Shown one piece after another: positions 51,125 through 60,215 of a DNA stretch of 64,000 nucleotides (position 1 is the stretch's first letter; each line of letters starts with the position of its first letter). Source of the stretch: Citrobacter sp. FP75 (GTDB taxonomy: Bacteria > Pseudomonadota > Gammaproteobacteria > Enterobacterales > Enterobacteriaceae); assembly GCF_018342065.1 (NCBI RefSeq), contig NZ_JAFDOE010000001.1:1240001-1304000 (forward strand), written 5' to 3'. The notes below the pieces were generated by a model, which saw nothing but the letters and a program-made list of their open reading frames with translations, had not been told where the DNA came from and ran no database searches. Made by a program: the position numbers and the translations under genes.

Positions 51125-52126
51125 TTAGAGCTTGATAAATTTATCCAGTGTACGAATCAGTTGGGTGACAAAACCGTATTCGTTATCGTACCAGGCGACG
51201 GTTTTTACCAGTTGCAGATCGCCCACTTCGGTAATCTCAGTTTGAGTGGCATCAAATACCGAACCAAAATGAGATCCAATGACATCGGATGAGACAATTT
51301 CCTCATCGGTATAGCCGAATGATTCGTTATTCAGCGTCGCCATTTTCAACGCGTCGTTGATCTCCTCGGCGGTGACTTTTTTGCTTAAAACAGAAACCAG
51401 CTCGGTGACGGACCCTGTCTTAACCGGCACGCGCTGGGCATGGCCTTTCAATTTTCCGCTCAGCGCCGGAATAACCAGACCGATGGCCTTCGCCGCTCCG
51501 GTGGTGTGCGGAATGATATTCTCTGCCGCCGCGCGTGAGGCGCGTAGATCTTTACCTCGCGGGCCATCAACCAGCGATTGCGTGCCCGTATAGGCGTGAA
51601 TGGTGGTCATGGTGCCAAGCTGAATACCGAAGTTATCGTGCAGTGCTTTCGCCATCGGTGCCAGGCAGTTAGTGGTGCACGACGCGACAGAGATAATCTG
51701 ATCGCTTGCATCCATCGTGTCGTCGTTGACGTTAAAGACAATGGTCTTCATATCACCGGCTGGGGCGGAGATCAGGACTTTTTTAGCACCGGCATCCAGG
51801 TGGGCTTGCGCTTTTTCTGTCGAGGTATAAAAGCCGGTACATTCGATGATTATCTCTGCGCCCGTGGTTTTCCACGGGATGCTTTTGGCCTCTTTTTCAG
51901 CGTAAACGGCAATTTTTTTACCATCGACAATCAACGCGTCTTCGGTAAAGTCGACGCTCCAGGGGAACGGGCCGTAGTTTGAATCGTGTTTTAACAGATA
52001 GGCGAGAATTTTTGGCGAGGTCAGATCGTTAATGGCAACAACCTCCACGCTGCTTTTGACTTCCAGCAGTCGACGCAATACCAGACGACCGATACGACCA
52101 AAACCGTTAATGCCAATCTTACTCAT
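51125..52126 (-). CDS. gapC: GapC, glyceraldehyde-3-phosphate dehydrogenase (intact)
   Basis: 333 residues. N-terminal [10 protein letters not shown] nucleotide fold, catalytic SVASCTTNC with Cys150, [10 protein letters not shown] and the C-terminal WYDNEYGF. In E. coli K-12 the gapC locus is a pseudogene, but here the frame is complete. It converts GAP to 1,3-bisphosphoglycerate with NAD. It may be an auxiliary or redox-sensitive isoenzyme to GapA. Confidence 0.95.
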   Translation of the reverse strand: MSKIGINGFGRIGRLVLRRLLEVKSSVEVVAINDLTSPKILAYLLKHDSNYGPFPWSVDFTEDALIVDGKKIAVYAEKEAKSIPWKTTGAEIIIECTGFYTSTEKAQAHLDAGAKKVLISAPAGDMKTIVFNVNDDTMDASDQIISVASCTTNCLAPMAKALHDNFGIQLGTMTTIHAYTGTQSLVDGPRGKDLRASRAAAENIIPHTTGAAKAIGLVIPALSGKLKGHAQRVPVKTGSVTELVSVLSKKVTAEEINDALKMATLNNESFGYTDEEIVSSDVIGSHFGSVFDATQTEITEVGDLQLVKTVAWYDNEYGFVTQLIRTLDKFIKL

Positions 52127-52315
52127 GGTTTTCTCCTGTCAGGATGAAGCGGTACGACATATTTTCCCTACCAGGCATAGTCCAGTCAGGCTACAGGGGC
52201 AATAGCTGTTTTTGCGGTTAAACGTAACTGACTGAAAAGGGATGAACAAAAGTTAATGAATTTTTAACAAAAGCTGGTTATGTTGACGCATTATTGTTTT
52301 TACTCAGGAAGTGTT

Positions 52316-52846
52316 ATGGGGAATAAGTATTCAGGCCTGCAAATTGGCATCCACTGGCTGGTCTTTTTGTTGGTCATTGTGGCCTACAGTGCCATGGAGT
52401 TTCGTGGGTTTTTCCCGCGCAGCTATCGTCCCTGGTTCAACATGGTGCACGTGTCTTGCGGCATCACAATTTTAACGCTGATGGTGGCGCGTCTGCTGGT
52501 CAGACTTAAGTATCCGACCCCGCCAATTGTGCCAAAGCCGAAACCAATGATGACCGGCATGGCGCATCTTGGACATCTGGTTATCTATCTGCTGTTTATC
52601 GTACTGCCGATTATTGGTCTGGTGATGATGTACAACCGGGGTAATCCGTGGATCGCCTTTGGCATCGTCATGCCGCATGCGGCAGAAGCCAACTTTGATT
52701 TAGTGGATATGCTGAAATCCTGGCACGTGACGCTGGCAAATCTGGGCTATTTTGTCATTGCTCTGCATGCCGCCGCCGCTTTACTTCATCACTATTTCTG
52801 GAAAGATAATACGTTGCTACGCATGATGCCGCGCAAGCGCTCCTGA
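52316..52846 (+). CDS. cybB: CybB, cytochrome b561
   Basis: 176 residues from ATG 52316 (AGGAAGTG upstream); the first in-frame start would add 12 residues. Four membrane helices and heme-ligand histidines near GIHWLVF, MVHVSCG, LGHLVIY and LHAAAALLHH. It transfers electrons from ubiquinol, with superoxide:ubiquinone oxidoreductase activity reported in E. coli. Confidence 0.95.
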   Translation: MGNKYSGLQIGIHWLVFLLVIVAYSAMEFRGFFPRSYRPWFNMVHVSCGITILTLMVARLLVRLKYPTPPIVPKPKPMMTGMAHLGHLVIYLLFIVLPIIGLVMMYNRGNPWIAFGIVMPHAAEANFDLVDMLKSWHVTLANLGYFVIALHAAAALLHHYFWKDNTLLRMMPRKRS

Positions 52847-52852
52847 CTTCGC

Positions 52853-52878
52853 GCCCCGCAAAAGCGGGGCATTTTTTT
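52853..52878 (+). terminator. Terminator of cybB
   Basis: GCCCCGC/GCGGGGC stem with an AAAA loop, then A and seven T. Strong Rho-independent terminator. Confidence 0.9.
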
Positions 52879-53005
52879 AGCTGATTATTTTAGCAGGGCA
52901 TTTCTTCCCGTGTGCACTACCTTTGTGTAATACGCTAATCGTTATAATTCAGGTGAATAGCAATAGCGCGACAAAAAGCCGCTTGATCAACTGCGCAGAT
53001 AAAAC

Positions 53006-53025
53006 TACTGTATATAAATACAGTT
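53006..53025 (+). promoter_or_regulatory. LexA (SOS) box of umuDC
   Basis: TACTGTATATAAATACAGTT, a near-perfect LexA operator, ends 18 bp before the umuD ATG. It places umuDC under tight SOS control. Confidence 0.9.
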
Positions 53026-53043
53026 AATGTCGGACGAGTAATC

Positions 53044-53463
53044 ATGTTGTTTCTCACGCCTGCGGATCCCCGCGAAATATTTACGATCCCCTTGTTTAGT
53101 GACCTTGTTCAGTGCGGGTTTCCCAGCCCGGCTGCGGATTATGTTGAGCGGTGTATCGATCTGAACGAACTGATGATTCAGCATCCCAGCGCTACGTATT
53201 TCGTGAAAGCGGCGGGGGATTCGATGATTGAGGGAGGAATTGATAACGGTGATTTACTGGTGGTCGACAGTTCTGTAACGGCTACGCATGGCGATATCAT
53301 CATCGCGGCAGTCGATGGTGCGTTCACGGTGAAACGCCTTCAGCTCCGTCCAACGGTGCAGCTTCTTCCCATGAACAGCGCGTACGCTCCGATCGTACCT
53401 GGCAGTGAAGAGTCACTGAATGTGTTCGGCGTTGTCACGTACGTTGTGAAGGCTCTGCGCTGA
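53044..53463 (+). CDS. umuD: UmuD, SOS mutagenesis self-cleaving accessory factor
   Basis: 139 residues. Autocleavage site Cys24-Gly25 (LVQCGFPSP), catalytic Ser60 in GDSM and Lys97 in VKRL. RecA-filament-stimulated cleavage gives UmuD', which joins UmuC as DNA polymerase V. Its last base overlaps the first base of umuC (TGATG), indicating coupled translation. In E. coli umuDC is at another locus, beside hlyE and dsbB, so this copy is in a different context. Confidence 0.96.
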   Translation: MLFLTPADPREIFTIPLFSDLVQCGFPSPAADYVERCIDLNELMIQHPSATYFVKAAGDSMIEGGIDNGDLLVVDSSVTATHGDIIIAAVDGAFTVKRLQLRPTVQLLPMNSAYAPIVPGSEESLNVFGVVTYVVKALR

Positions 53464-54728
53464 TGTTTGCTCTGGTTGATGTTAATTCATTTTACGCCAG
53501 CTGTGAGACGGTCTTCCGGCCCGATCTCATTGGCAAACCCGTAGTGGTACTCTCAAACAATGATGGCTGCGTCATTGCCAGCAGTGCAGAGGCAAGAGCG
53601 CTTGGCGTCCAAATGGGAGCGCCGTATTTCAAACAAAAGGATCTGTTCCGGCGCTACGGTGTGACGTGCTTTAGTTCGAACTACGAGTTGTATGCGGATA
53701 TGAGCCGCAGGGTGATGTCGATCCTGGAAGAAATGTCCCCGCGCGTGGAGATGTACAGTATTGATGAAGCGTTTTGCGATTTGACGGGAGTACGAAACTG
53801 CAGGGATCTTACCGATTTTGGCCGGGATATGAGGACTAGCATTTTACAGAAAGCCCATCTCACGGTGGGGGTCGGCATCGCCCAGACCAAAACCCTGGCA
53901 AAGTTAGCAAACCATGCAGCTAAAAAGTGGCAACAGCAGACGGGCGGTGTGGTGGATCTCTCGAACAGTGAGCGCCAGCGTAAACTGATGGCCGCGCTTT
54001 CGGTTGAGGAAGTCTGGGGAGTGGGTCGCCGTATCAGCAAGAAACTGGACGCGATGGGCATTAAAACAGTACGCGATCTGGCTGAGGCCGACATTCGTTT
54101 TATTCGCAAACATTTCAGCGTAGTGCTGGAGCGCACCGTACGTGAACTACGTGGCGAACCTTGCCTGGGTTTTGATGAGTTTGCGCCGGTGAAACAGGAA
54201 ATTATCTGCTCACGATCGTTTGGCGAGAGGCTTACGGATTACAACGCCATGCGGGAAGCGATTTGCGCCTATGCCGCACGTGCGGCAGAAAAATTGCGTG
54301 GGGAACACCAGTATTGTCGGTTTATCTCTGCATTTATTAAAACCAGCCCGTTTGCACCGAATGAACCTTATTACGCTAATAGCGGATCGGTAAATTTGCT
54401 AACCCCCAGCCAGGATAGCCGGGATATTATCAATGCGGCAACGCATTGTCTGGACGCCATCTGGCGAGAAGGTCTGCGTTATCAAAAAGCTGGCGTGATG
54501 TTGGGGGACTTTTTCAGTTCTGGCGTGGCGCAGCTGAATCTTTTTGATGAAAATGCCCCCCGGCGCAACTCAGTGGAGCTGATGACGGTGGTGGATCGAC
54601 TAAATAAGAAAGGACGAGGAACGCTCTGGTTTGCCGGGCAGGGTATACAACAGCCGTGGGCGATGAAGCGAGATATGCTCTCACCGCGTTACACCACGCG
54701 TTTTACTGATTTGCTGCGGGTGGGATAA
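53463..54728 (+). CDS. umuC: UmuC, catalytic subunit of translesion DNA polymerase V
   Basis: 421 residues. Y-family polymerase: N-terminal [10 protein letters not shown], catalytic [12 protein letters not shown], and the helix-hairpin-helix region [20 protein letters not shown]. The clamp-binding motif QLNLF lies near residue 358. The protein is complete with no missing catalytic acid. Confidence 0.96.
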   Translation: MFALVDVNSFYASCETVFRPDLIGKPVVVLSNNDGCVIASSAEARALGVQMGAPYFKQKDLFRRYGVTCFSSNYELYADMSRRVMSILEEMSPRVEMYSIDEAFCDLTGVRNCRDLTDFGRDMRTSILQKAHLTVGVGIAQTKTLAKLANHAAKKWQQQTGGVVDLSNSERQRKLMAALSVEEVWGVGRRISKKLDAMGIKTVRDLAEADIRFIRKHFSVVLERTVRELRGEPCLGFDEFAPVKQEIICSRSFGERLTDYNAMREAICAYAARAAEKLRGEHQYCRFISAFIKTSPFAPNEPYYANSGSVNLLTPSQDSRDIINAATHCLDAIWREGLRYQKAGVMLGDFFSSGVAQLNLFDENAPRRNSVELMTVVDRLNKKGRGTLWFAGQGIQQPWAMKRDMLSPRYTTRFTDLLRVG

Positions 54729-54830
54729 TAAATAGGCTTTTTACACGCATTATTGAATGGGGGAGCCTTTTTATTCACCTGATATTCAGGTCACACAGCG
54801 CCGCAGCATATCACTGGGCAATTGAGAGAA

Positions 54831-54857
54831 TAAGACCGCTGAATAACAGCGGTCTTA
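54831..54857. terminator. Bidirectional terminator between umuC and the formate dehydrogenase operon
   Basis: Perfect 11-bp arms TAAGACCGCTG and CAGCGGTCTTA with an AATAA loop, followed on the + side by TGGTTTTTATTT. It lies between two converging transcripts. Confidence 0.8.
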
Positions 54858-54863
54858 TGGTTT

Positions 54864-55517
54864 TTATTTGGGGCCTAATTCCTGCGATTCTTTTTCAGTA
54901 AGTTCAACCTCACGATACCAGCGAGGATGATGTTTCTTCGCCCAACGCCGACTTACTTTCCCTTCGATCATGCCTTTAATTGAACCTTTCACCCAAAACG
55001 CCATATACATATGGATCAGAATGGCGTGGATCAGCACAATGGCTGCTGTCGCGTGGATTAACAAACTCCAGCGAACGAAGGCAATCGAAAAATAATGGGC
55101 AAAATAAGGCCGCCAGATAATCACTCCGGTAACCAGTAATACCAGAATCAGGCTCATGATGCTCCAGAACATCATTTTCTGACCTGCGTTGTATTTCCCC
55201 ACGTCAGCAACTTTATGCTCATTGCCTTTAAGCACCTCGACAATCCCTTTAATCCAGGGGAGATCCTGTTTATCGGGAATGTTGTGATGCACAAAGCGGA
55301 CAAACATAAACATCAGCACGACGAAGATCATCACCCCAAAGAACGGATGCAGAATCCGCCCCATCTGCGGTGTGCCGAAGGTTTCGGTGAGCCATTGCAG
55401 CGTCGGGAAGAACAGCGCAATACCGGAGAGCGACACCAGGAAAAAGCTTATCACCACCGTCCAGTGACAGGCACGGTCGATGAATTTAGTGCGCAGAATC
55501 ATTTTGCTTTTACTCAT
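54864..55517 (-). CDS. fdnI: FdnI-like cytochrome b556 subunit of formate dehydrogenase-N
   Basis: 217 residues from ATG 55517 ([19 protein letters not shown]), which overlaps the end of fdnH by 8 bp as in E. coli. Four membrane helices with heme-ligating His residues ([36 protein letters not shown]). It passes electrons from the beta subunit to menaquinone. It resembles FdnI more than FdoI by recalled sequence. Confidence 0.9.
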   Translation of the reverse strand: MSKSKMILRTKFIDRACHWTVVISFFLVSLSGIALFFPTLQWLTETFGTPQMGRILHPFFGVMIFVVLMFMFVRFVHHNIPDKQDLPWIKGIVEVLKGNEHKVADVGKYNAGQKMMFWSIMSLILVLLVTGVIIWRPYFAHYFSIAFVRWSLLIHATAAIVLIHAILIHMYMAFWVKGSIKGMIEGKVSRRWAKKHHPRWYREVELTEKESQELGPK

Positions 55518-56397
55518 GACCGTTCTCCTCCTCATCATCATCCGTCTCTTTGTTCGGCCCGACGCCCACGTAGTGGTAAATCAGCCCGGCAAAGGTGGCG
55601 ATAAATCCAGCGGCGGAGAGTGGTTTTAAGATCCCTTTCCACAGGTTCACCGGTGTGGCAATTTGGGGATCGTCCGGCAGGTTGTGGTACAGCGACGGCT
55701 GGTCTGCGTGATGCAGTACGTACATCACGTGAGTGCCGCCAACCCCTTGCGGGTTGTAGATGCCCGCGTTGGCATAGCCGCGTTTTTTCAACTGCGCCAC
55801 GCGAGTTTCCGCTACATTGAGCATCTCTTTTTTGGTACCAAACTGAATAGCACCTGTCGGGCAGGTTTTCACGCAGGCTGGTTCCTGGCCCACGCTGACC
55901 CGATCAACGCACAACGTACATTTGTAGACCCGGTTATCATCAGGATTAAGCCGGGGAATATTGAACGGGCAACCTGCAATGCAGTAGCCGCAGCCAATGC
56001 AGTGCTCAGACTGGAAGTCGACAATTCCGTTAGCGTACTGAATGATCGCCCCGGCGGACGGGCAGGCTTTCAGACAGCCTGGATCCGCGCAGTGCATACA
56101 GCCATCTTTGCGGATGAGCCACTCGAGTTTGTCGTTCTGGGTCGTTTCGCTAAAGCGCATCACCGTCCAGGACTTGGCGCTGAGATCGGTCGGATTGTCG
56201 TACACGCCGTTGCAGTAGCCGACTTCGTCGCGGATATCATTCCACTCTGAGCAGGCCACCTGGCAGCCTTTACAGCCTATACAGGTGGTGACATCAATCA
56301 GTTTTGCCACTTCCGCGCGGTAATCCCGGGCCTGGGGCGGCGGCGTAATGCTGTTGGTCGCGGAACGCTTAATAATATCTTGTGATTGCATAGCCAT
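55510..56397 (-). CDS. fdnH: FdnH-like iron-sulfur subunit of formate dehydrogenase-N
   Basis: 295 residues. Four ferredoxin-type cluster sets ([52 protein letters not shown]) and a single C-terminal membrane helix ([19 protein letters not shown]) that anchors it in the inner membrane. Electron transfer from the catalytic subunit to heme b. It begins 12 bp after fdnG. Full length. Confidence 0.92.
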   Translation of the reverse strand: MAMQSQDIIKRSATNSITPPPQARDYRAEVAKLIDVTTCIGCKGCQVACSEWNDIRDEVGYCNGVYDNPTDLSAKSWTVMRFSETTQNDKLEWLIRKDGCMHCADPGCLKACPSAGAIIQYANGIVDFQSEHCIGCGYCIAGCPFNIPRLNPDDNRVYKCTLCVDRVSVGQEPACVKTCPTGAIQFGTKKEMLNVAETRVAQLKKRGYANAGIYNPQGVGGTHVMYVLHHADQPSLYHNLPDDPQIATPVNLWKGILKPLSAAGFIATFAGLIYHYVGVGPNKETDDDEEENGHE

Positions 56398-56409
56398 GAG
56401 TTCCCTCCC

Positions 56410-59400
56410 TTACGCTCGCTCAATGTTGACTAAAAACGCTTTATATTCAGGCGTTTGCGAGTTGGCATCGCCCACCGATGGCGTTAACGTGTTGGCAAGG
56501 AACCCTTTACGCGTGGCCCCTTCAAAGCCCCAGTGGCAAGGGATACCGATGGTATCGACCTGCTTGCCGTCTATCGTCAACGTTTGCAGACGTTTGGTGA
56601 CCACCGCTTTAGCTTTGATAAAACCGCGTTTCGATATCACTTTCACGGTATCGCCTGCCGCAATGCCTTTTATGCTGGCCAGCGCTTCACCGATTTCGAT
56701 GAACTGGTCAGGCTGCGCGATGGCGTTGAGCAACGCATGCTTGGTCCAGTGGCGGAACAGTTCGGTAATGGAGTAAGTGGTGGCAACGTACGGGAAGGCA
56801 TCCGCTTTACCCATATTGGCGATATCGTTATGGTAGATGCGCGCCACCGGGCTGGAGACGACGTCCGGATGCAGCGGGTTGGTACCGATGGGCGATTCAA
56901 TCGGTTCATAATGTTCGGGGAACGGCCCGTCGTTCATTTTGTCGATGGAGAACAAACGTGCGACGCCTTCCGGGTTCATGATGAAGGGTCCGACGTTGCT
57001 GTCCGGTGCGGCCTGACTGTAGTCAGCCACATCCATACCGGCCCATTTTTTGCCATCCCAGTGCAGCAGCGCACGTTTGGCGTCCCACGGTTTTCCGGAT
57101 GGATCTGCGGATGCGCGGTTGTAGAGGATACGGCGGTTGGCAGGCCACGACCATGCCCAACCCGGCGTGCAGCCCAGGCCATACGGGTCGCTGTTATCGC
57201 GGTTGGCCATCTGGTTGCCTTGCTCTGTCCAGCTTCCGCAGTAAACCCAGCAGAAACTGCTGGTGGAACCATCATCGCGTAGCTGTGCGAAGCTGCTAAG
57301 CTGCTGGCCTTTTTTGGCAATGAGCTGGCCTTTGTCGTCATACAGGTCCTCCAGCGCCATACCATTGCCTTCGCGGGCAATTTCTTCCGGATGTGGATCG
57401 TAAGGATCTTTGTAATTCCAGGACATGTTCAACAAGGGTTGCGGATTCGCGCCACCTTCCTGCTGGTATAGCTCACGCAGCCGCATGAACAGGCGGCCAA
57501 GGATCTTCCCGTCGTGTAAGGCTTCTCCCGGTGGCTCAGCTGCCGCCCAGTGCCACTGCAACCAGCGTCCGGAGTTAGCGATTGAGCCGTTTTCTTCCGC
57601 AAAGCAGGAAGAGGGCAGGCGAAATACTTCGGTCTGAATATCTGCCGGGTTTACATCGTTCATCTCGCCATGATTCTGCCAAAAATTGGAAGACTCAGTG
57701 ACCAGCGGATCGATAACTACCATATACTTCAGTTTTGAAAGCGCGCGGGACGATTTATTTTTATCCGGGAACGCCGCCAACGGGTTGAAACCCTGCACGA
57801 TATAACCGTTAATTTTCCCTTCGAGCATCAATTCGGCCTGGGTCATCACATCGTACAGACGGTCCCATTTAGGCAGCCAGTCGTAACCCCAGTTATTCTC
57901 CACCGTCGCATGGTCGCCCCAGAAACTTTTCATCATGCTGACGAAAAACTTCGGCGTGTTTTGCCAGTAATTGACTTCGTTCACGCCCAGCGCAGGCGGG
58001 GTAATTTGCGAGATATAGGTCTGGTAGTCCGGCTGTTTTTCTGACGGCAGCGGCATATAGCCGGGTAGGTTAGTTGACAGCAGACCGAGGTCGGTATAGC
58101 CCTGAATATTTGAGTGGCCACGCAGGGCGTTAACGCCGCCGCCCGCCATGCCGATATTGCCCAGCAGCAGCTGGAGCATGGCGGCGGCGCGAATAATCTG
58201 CGCCCCGGCAGAGTGGTGCGTCCAGCCCAGCGCATACAGGATAGTCGCGGTGCGGTCAGGCACGCTGGTGCTGGCGAGAATTTCACAGATGCGTGTGAAG
58301 TCCGCCACCGAGGTCCCACACAGGCGGTTGACCATTTCCGGGGTATAGCGTTCGACGTGGGCTTTTAACAAATTCCACACGCAGCGCGGGTGGCTGAGTG
58401 TTTCATCCCGCAGGGCGTTGCCTTGTTCATCAAGCTGATAGAACCAGCTCGATTTGTCGTACTGGCGTTTTTTGCCGTCATAGCCGCTAAACAGACCATC
58501 GTTGAACTGATAGTCATCGCGAATAATCAGGCCGGCGTTGGTGTAGTGACGCACGTATTCGTGCTGCACGCGGTCGTTTTCCAGCAGGTAACGGATTACG
58601 CCGAGCAGGAACGTAGTGTCGGAACCGGCACGAATTGGCGCATACAGATCGGCGACGGCGGCGCTACGGTTGAAGCGCGGGTCGACCACCACCACGGTGG
58701 CGTCGTTTTTGGTTTGCGCTTCGACTACCCACTTAAAGCCCACCGGGTGCGCTTCAGCGGCGTTACCGCCCATAATCAACACCACATTGGCGTTTTTGAT
58801 GTCCACCCAGTTGTTGGTCATGGCTCCGCGACCAAAGGTCGGTGCCAGAGCCGAGACGGTTGGCCCGTGACACAGGCGGGCCTGACAATCGATAGCCACC
58901 ATTCCGAGGCTGCGGGTAAATTTACCGTCGAGAATTCCGGTTTCATTACTTGCCGCTGAGGAGCACAGCATACCGGTGGTGGTCCAGCGGTTGACGGTCA
59001 GCCCCTGAGCATTTTTCTCAATAAAGTTAGCGTCGCGGTCATCTTTCATTAATCGCGTAATACGATTAATCGCCTCTTCCCAGCTAATTCGCTGCCATTT
59101 ATCCGATCCCGGCGCGCGATACTCGGGATACTGCAGGCGCGTTTCGCTATGAATATAATCCAGCACGCCCGCGCCCTTCGGACACAACGAGCCGCGGCTC
59201 ACTGGATGATCCGGATCGCCCTCAATATGATAGATACTTTCTTTGACGTTTTTGGCCGTATCGCCAAGGCTGTACATCAGCATGCCGCAGCCTACTGAGC
59301 AGTACGTACAGTTATTACGCGTCTCTTTTGCTTTTAAGAGTTTGTATTGACGGGTTTCCGCGTGAACGGAAAAAGATGATAAGAATCCGAGAGATGCAAC

Positions 59401-59460
59401 AGTTGTTCCTGCCATACCGCCCGCGCAGATTCGAAAGAACTGCCTCCGGCTGAGCTCCAT
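56410..59460 (-). CDS. fdnG: FdnG-like formate dehydrogenase-N catalytic subunit with Cys replacing selenocysteine
   Basis: 1016 residues. Twin-arginine signal SRRQFFRIC, [4Fe-4S] ligands CTYCSVGC near 52, then the bis-MGD molybdopterin domains. At the catalytic position E. coli FdnG and FdoG read RVUHGPTV with UGA-coded selenocysteine; here it is RLCHGPTV and the codon is TGT (58870-58872), residue 197. The neighbouring His198 is retained. The product is otherwise a full FdnG/FdoG homologue, with features resembling both. The periplasmic side should oxidise formate; activity with Cys instead of Sec is usually lower, so the true rate is unknown. Confidence 0.9.
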   Translation of the reverse strand: MELSRRQFFRICAGGMAGTTVASLGFLSSFSVHAETRQYKLLKAKETRNNCTYCSVGCGMLMYSLGDTAKNVKESIYHIEGDPDHPVSRGSLCPKGAGVLDYIHSETRLQYPEYRAPGSDKWQRISWEEAINRITRLMKDDRDANFIEKNAQGLTVNRWTTTGMLCSSAASNETGILDGKFTRSLGMVAIDCQARLCHGPTVSALAPTFGRGAMTNNWVDIKNANVVLIMGGNAAEAHPVGFKWVVEAQTKNDATVVVVDPRFNRSAAVADLYAPIRAGSDTTFLLGVIRYLLENDRVQHEYVRHYTNAGLIIRDDYQFNDGLFSGYDGKKRQYDKSSWFYQLDEQGNALRDETLSHPRCVWNLLKAHVERYTPEMVNRLCGTSVADFTRICEILASTSVPDRTATILYALGWTHHSAGAQIIRAAAMLQLLLGNIGMAGGGVNALRGHSNIQGYTDLGLLSTNLPGYMPLPSEKQPDYQTYISQITPPALGVNEVNYWQNTPKFFVSMMKSFWGDHATVENNWGYDWLPKWDRLYDVMTQAELMLEGKINGYIVQGFNPLAAFPDKNKSSRALSKLKYMVVIDPLVTESSNFWQNHGEMNDVNPADIQTEVFRLPSSCFAEENGSIANSGRWLQWHWAAAEPPGEALHDGKILGRLFMRLRELYQQEGGANPQPLLNMSWNYKDPYDPHPEEIAREGNGMALEDLYDDKGQLIAKKGQQLSSFAQLRDDGSTSSFCWVYCGSWTEQGNQMANRDNSDPYGLGCTPGWAWSWPANRRILYNRASADPSGKPWDAKRALLHWDGKKWAGMDVADYSQAAPDSNVGPFIMNPEGVARLFSIDKMNDGPFPEHYEPIESPIGTNPLHPDVVSSPVARIYHNDIANMGKADAFPYVATTYSITELFRHWTKHALLNAIAQPDQFIEIGEALASIKGIAAGDTVKVISKRGFIKAKAVVTKRLQTLTIDGKQVDTIGIPCHWGFEGATRKGFLANTLTPSVGDANSQTPEYKAFLVNIERA

Positions 59461-59649
59461 TTTTTCTCCAGCTTAAACTTAAGACATGAAAAAGTATGGT
59501 TATTGTAAGGTTAAATTGTTTTATAAACCATTAACTTTTAGTGGTTATTGACGTGAGGGAGTATTAGTGCTGTAAGCTTGAGGTATTTATATTTTTACAA
59601 TAATGTAAAAATATTGATGGCAACCCCACTACAGTATCAATGTCAGCTT
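59461..59649. other. fdn-like promoter region
   Basis: AT-rich region between fdnG and a small minus-strand gene. I found no clear FNR box (TTGAT-N4-ATCAA) or NarL heptamer pair here by eye, unlike the E. coli fdnG promoter. It contains the palindrome listed next. Confidence 0.4.
59589..59614. promoter_or_regulatory. 26-bp perfect AT-rich palindrome (candidate operator)
   Basis: Arms ATATTTTTACA and TGTAAAAATAT are exact reverse complements about a 4-bp centre (ATAA). It lies 129 bp upstream of the fdnG start and just past the stop of the small gene. All-AT-rich hairpins terminate poorly, so an operator for a dimeric regulator is the preferred reading. Confidence 0.45.
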
Positions 59650-59886
59650 TTAACTACTTGATTTATAAATATATTTTTCGTTGTTAACGATCTTTAGAGG
59701 CATGCTGGGGGCAACGCCGAATTTGCGTTCCCATGTCAGATTGTCTTTCCCGAGTTGATAACGTTCGCACCAGGTGAAGTCGATTTTCCCCTCAGGCGGT
59801 AGATCGTCCACAACAGGGAAGTTTGTTGCGACAGCTTTGAAGTAGTTTTTCAATTGCCGTCCAGATGGCTTTCTGTTGATCACCAT
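59650..59886 (-). CDS. Small protein of unknown function
   Basis: 78 residues, neutral to basic, one Trp-rich section ([22 protein letters not shown]). No signal peptide or membrane helix. No clear ribosome-binding site (ACGAG only). Convincing codon composition but no recognised family. It may be co-transcribed with the downstream formate dehydrogenase genes. Confidence 0.5.
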   Translation of the reverse strand: MVINRKPSGRQLKNYFKAVATNFPVVDDLPPEGKIDFTWCERYQLGKDNLTWERKFGVAPSMPLKIVNNEKYIYKSSS

Positions 59887-60215
59887 CTCGTTTCAGAAGA
59901 TGGAAAATAAGTAAGAAATAAACAAGCTTTAGTAGCTTGATAATAACGCTACCTTTTGAGTAGTTAAAAGTACTGGCAGGAAATATTTATTTTGCATGCG
60001 AATAGTTTCTTTGGTTTATTAAAGCACAATAAAAACACATGGCTTCTTTTATTTACGGGTGTTGATATAAGTGTACCGATATTCGTACAGGATATGAATT
60101 TTTGTCAATTAAAATATTTATTTTTGCGTTGATGAATCTGAATTTGATGCTTAGGCTCTTTGTTAGCGTTTTTTTACTTTCTTTGCGACTTAAGAAACGG
60201 AAAAGGAGTAGTGAA
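59887..60215. other. AT-rich divergent promoter region before the methyltransferase gene
   Basis: 329 bp with no supportable gene. AAAAGGAG at 60201-60208 is the methyltransferase ribosome-binding site. Upstream in-frame ATGs (such as 60102) lie before this site and are rejected as starts. Confidence 0.5.

Noticed and set aside
52879-53005. RydC small RNA downstream of cybB
   Set aside because: The characteristic CTTCCGATGTAGACCCGTA start is absent here.
56410-59460. In-frame UGA selenocysteine missed by the reading frame
   Set aside because: The codon was read directly on the minus strand as TGT at 58870-58872, and the frame is continuous from 59460 to 56410.
60102-60215. Hydrophobic 38-residue extension of the methyltransferase, looking like a signal anchor
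   Set aside because: A strong AAAAGGAG sits right before the internal ATG at 60216; the upstream part has no ribosome-binding site and the family is cytosolic.
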